Positions 37,195 to 38,479 of a DNA stretch of 38,479 bases are shown here, piece after piece. The translations under genes and the position numbers were made by a program. The DNA comes from Terriglobia bacterium (GTDB taxonomy: Bacteria > Acidobacteriota > Terriglobia > Terriglobales > Acidobacteriaceae), in assembly GCA_020073185.1 (NCBI GenBank), contig JAIQFT010000037.1, positions 1-38,479 of the forward strand. Direction: 5' to 3'. The notes beneath the pieces are model-generated. The model saw only the letters and a program-made list of their open reading frames with translations. It did no database searches and was not told the DNA's origin. The first letter of the stretch is position 1, and every line of letters starts with the position of its first letter.

Positions 37195-38479
37195 CTACCC
37201 AGCAACCTTTTTTGCGAGTCGTTGTGATCGAGCAAAATTGAGAATCACGTCACACAATATGTCTAGTGTGGGAAATTTTATGCCGGCATTCCATGCGGAG
37301 GCAAGCAGTTCTCCGATGAAGATAACGTTCTTGTGCAAGTCTGCAACATCGATGATTTGTAGTTCTTTCTTGACCCTATTGTGCAGATTTTCCCATTCAG
37401 CTTTGCCGATATCTGCGGCAAGCGCAGAACCGATATCTTCCATCCACATGACTAGCGAGTGCTTCCAGACGTTGGCATTTGGCAATGGAGCTTCCGCTGG
37501 ATAACCAGCTATCTTCAGGAGTGCTGCGTTATCGGACTCGTGTTTGACGCGATGCTCTGGTTTGTTGATCTTGTCTGTATCGCCATCGAACAGGGTAAAC
37601 GTTGGAATCTCTAACAGATTGGCAATCGCAAGTGTTTGGATCATGCTGTGTTTTCCACTCGCGAGCACGATGTGACAACCAAGGCGCCGATACTCCTCCC
37701 AGCGATCCGTCAGTGCTAAATAGCTTGCAATATAGCCAGCGTCTTCCAAACCCTCAACCAGAACCAGTACTGATGTGAAGAACATCTCATTGAGAGTCGG
37801 TTGCAGGGCCTGCGCCACTTTCATTGCAGCACCTTGCTTCGGTGATGGTCGGTTTCCTGTCGCATCCGCGACTATCTTGGCAACGTCGTCGAACTTTACG
37901 CTATGTACTTTTGCCGCTTGCGTCTTGGAGTCTCGGCAAATCAGTCGGACGTCTTCAAATCCTTCGCCGTGTACGAACAATGGGCTGTGTGTACAGACGA
38001 GGATTTGTGCCCCGGTTTGCGCGAGACGTTGAAACACACTAGCCACGTGCCGCACCTGGGGAGGATGCTGGTAAAGTTCGGGTTCCTCGCAGCCGAGCAC
38101 CAGGACTGGTGCATTCGTAGCATCGCCCGTCGCGAGTTCCTGCAGGAGTGCAAGGATGAACGAGCGCTGTAAGCCATGGCCGAACCGCGCCAACTGTCCC
38201 TCGAATATGCCTTCACGTGTAATCACCTCGGCAAGTGGATCAGCAAGCTTGACGGCTGAATCGATGTCGCTGTGCCAGCGGAGCCTAACCTTAGCGTCCG
38301 GGTGTGCCCAGTCTTGAAAGCGATTTGTGAGGGAGGCTGATAGCAGCCCGTGGTGTAAGTAGCTGAATTTCGGCACGGGCAGCGGCGTACTCGGTTGCGT
38401 GAGTTCGCCAAGTTTTTCGCGCGGGACATCGAGATTCCACTTCTGCACGGCCGATTCCGATCTTCCCGGCGCGGGAGTA
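37195..38479 (-). CDS. OLD-family nuclease (ATPase + TOPRIM), 5' end outside the window
   Basis: The C-terminal about 427 residues of an ATP-dependent nuclease, with the frame open to the window edge. Counting from the in-frame GTG at 38448: the ABC-type signature-like FGHGLQRS (89-96), Walker B GCEEPELYQHP (119-129) and H-loop THSPLFVH (153-160). A TOPRIM nuclease domain follows with VEGLEDA (231-237), SGKHS (264-268) and DGDTDK (288-293), which supply the metal-binding acids. The Walker A part must lie beyond 38479. OLD nucleases act in anti-phage defence, for example phage P2 Old and GajA of Gabija. The G+C content is visibly lower than in the metabolic genes, suggesting acquisition. The partner here is a KTSC gene. 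No GajB-like helicase follows. Confidence 0.85.
   Translation of the reverse strand, partial: TPAPGRSESAVQKWNLDVPREKLGELTQPSTPLPVPKFSYLHHGLLSASLTNRFQDWAHPDAKVRLRWHSDIDSAVKLADPLAEVITREGIFEGQLARFGHGLQRSFILALLQELATGDATNAPVLVLGCEEPELYQHPPQVRHVASVFQRLAQTGAQILVCTHSPLFVHGEGFEDVRLICRDSKTQAAKVHSVKFDDVAKIVADATGNRPSPKQGAAMKVAQALQPTLNEMFFTSVLVLVEGLEDAGYIASYLALTDRWEEYRRLGCHIVLASGKHSMIQTLAIANLLEIPTFTLFDGDTDKINKPEHRVKHESDNAALLKIAGYPAEAPLPNANVWKHSLVMWMEDIGSALAADIGKAEWENLHNRVKKELQIIDVADLHKNVIFIGELLASAWNAGIKFPTLDILCDVILNFARSQRLAKKVAG

Overview
The window is about 38.5 kb of G+C-rich bacterial DNA. The gene families point to an Acidobacteriota genome, probably Terriglobia/Koribacter-like: a BBP2-type porin beside a KdpD/KdpE system, a CQH-LDG-C small zinc-motif protein, and dispersed hairpin repeats of the 'gtagcccag ... 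gagtcccgtaggg' and 'cccaccctgtcgctcg' type. This placement rests on recalled family resemblance, not on a search. No tRNA, rRNA, CRISPR array or intact insertion sequence was seen.

Region 1 (1-5.2 kb) is a Kdp-type potassium-sensing locus without kdpABC in view. It holds a truncated outer-membrane porin, a small membrane protein, kdpE, the KdpD N-terminal half and, divergently, the KdpD sensor-kinase half as a separate gene. A 33-bp inverted repeat resembling KdpE sites lies between the porin unit and a 52-codon membrane peptide. Region 2 (5.3-10.5 kb) carries a PflX-like radical SAM protein, a candidate structured RNA, a holo-ACP synthase, and a tight cluster of acyl-adenylate ligase, acyl carrier protein, KBL-type alpha-oxoamine synthase and a small coiled-coil protein. 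Region 3 (10.5-13.9 kb) has a DUF481 outer-membrane protein, a truncated copy of its 5' end, a Tyr/Gly-repeat secreted protein and small hypotheticals.

Region 4 (13.9-26.7 kb) is core nitrogen and branched-chain amino-acid metabolism: gltB-gltD, a LysR regulator, then ilvD-ilvB-ilvN-ilvC. Before ilvD there is an unannotated leader peptide gene rich in Leu/Val codons, with an 11-bp terminator hairpin and a matching antiterminator segment, so this looks like classical transcription attenuation. Region 5 (26.7-33 kb) holds a cupin protein and, on the minus strand, a two-component pair, a porin, a type-1-copper cupredoxin and an ECF sigma factor without an adjacent anti-sigma gene.

Region 6 (33-38.5 kb) is accessory. 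It contains a DUF2007 protein with a probable leaderless start, a 20-residue very basic peptide, a rhodanese, a PAS protein with a dead histidine-kinase dimerisation helix, a zinc-motif protein behind paired palindromes, and an NTF2/SnoaL-like gene broken by an exact 13-bp tandem duplication. At the right edge, in DNA of visibly lower G+C, an OLD-family nuclease (ATPase + TOPRIM, 5' end outside the window) is followed after 20 bp by a KTSC-domain gene, which is a candidate anti-phage or DNA-processing pair.
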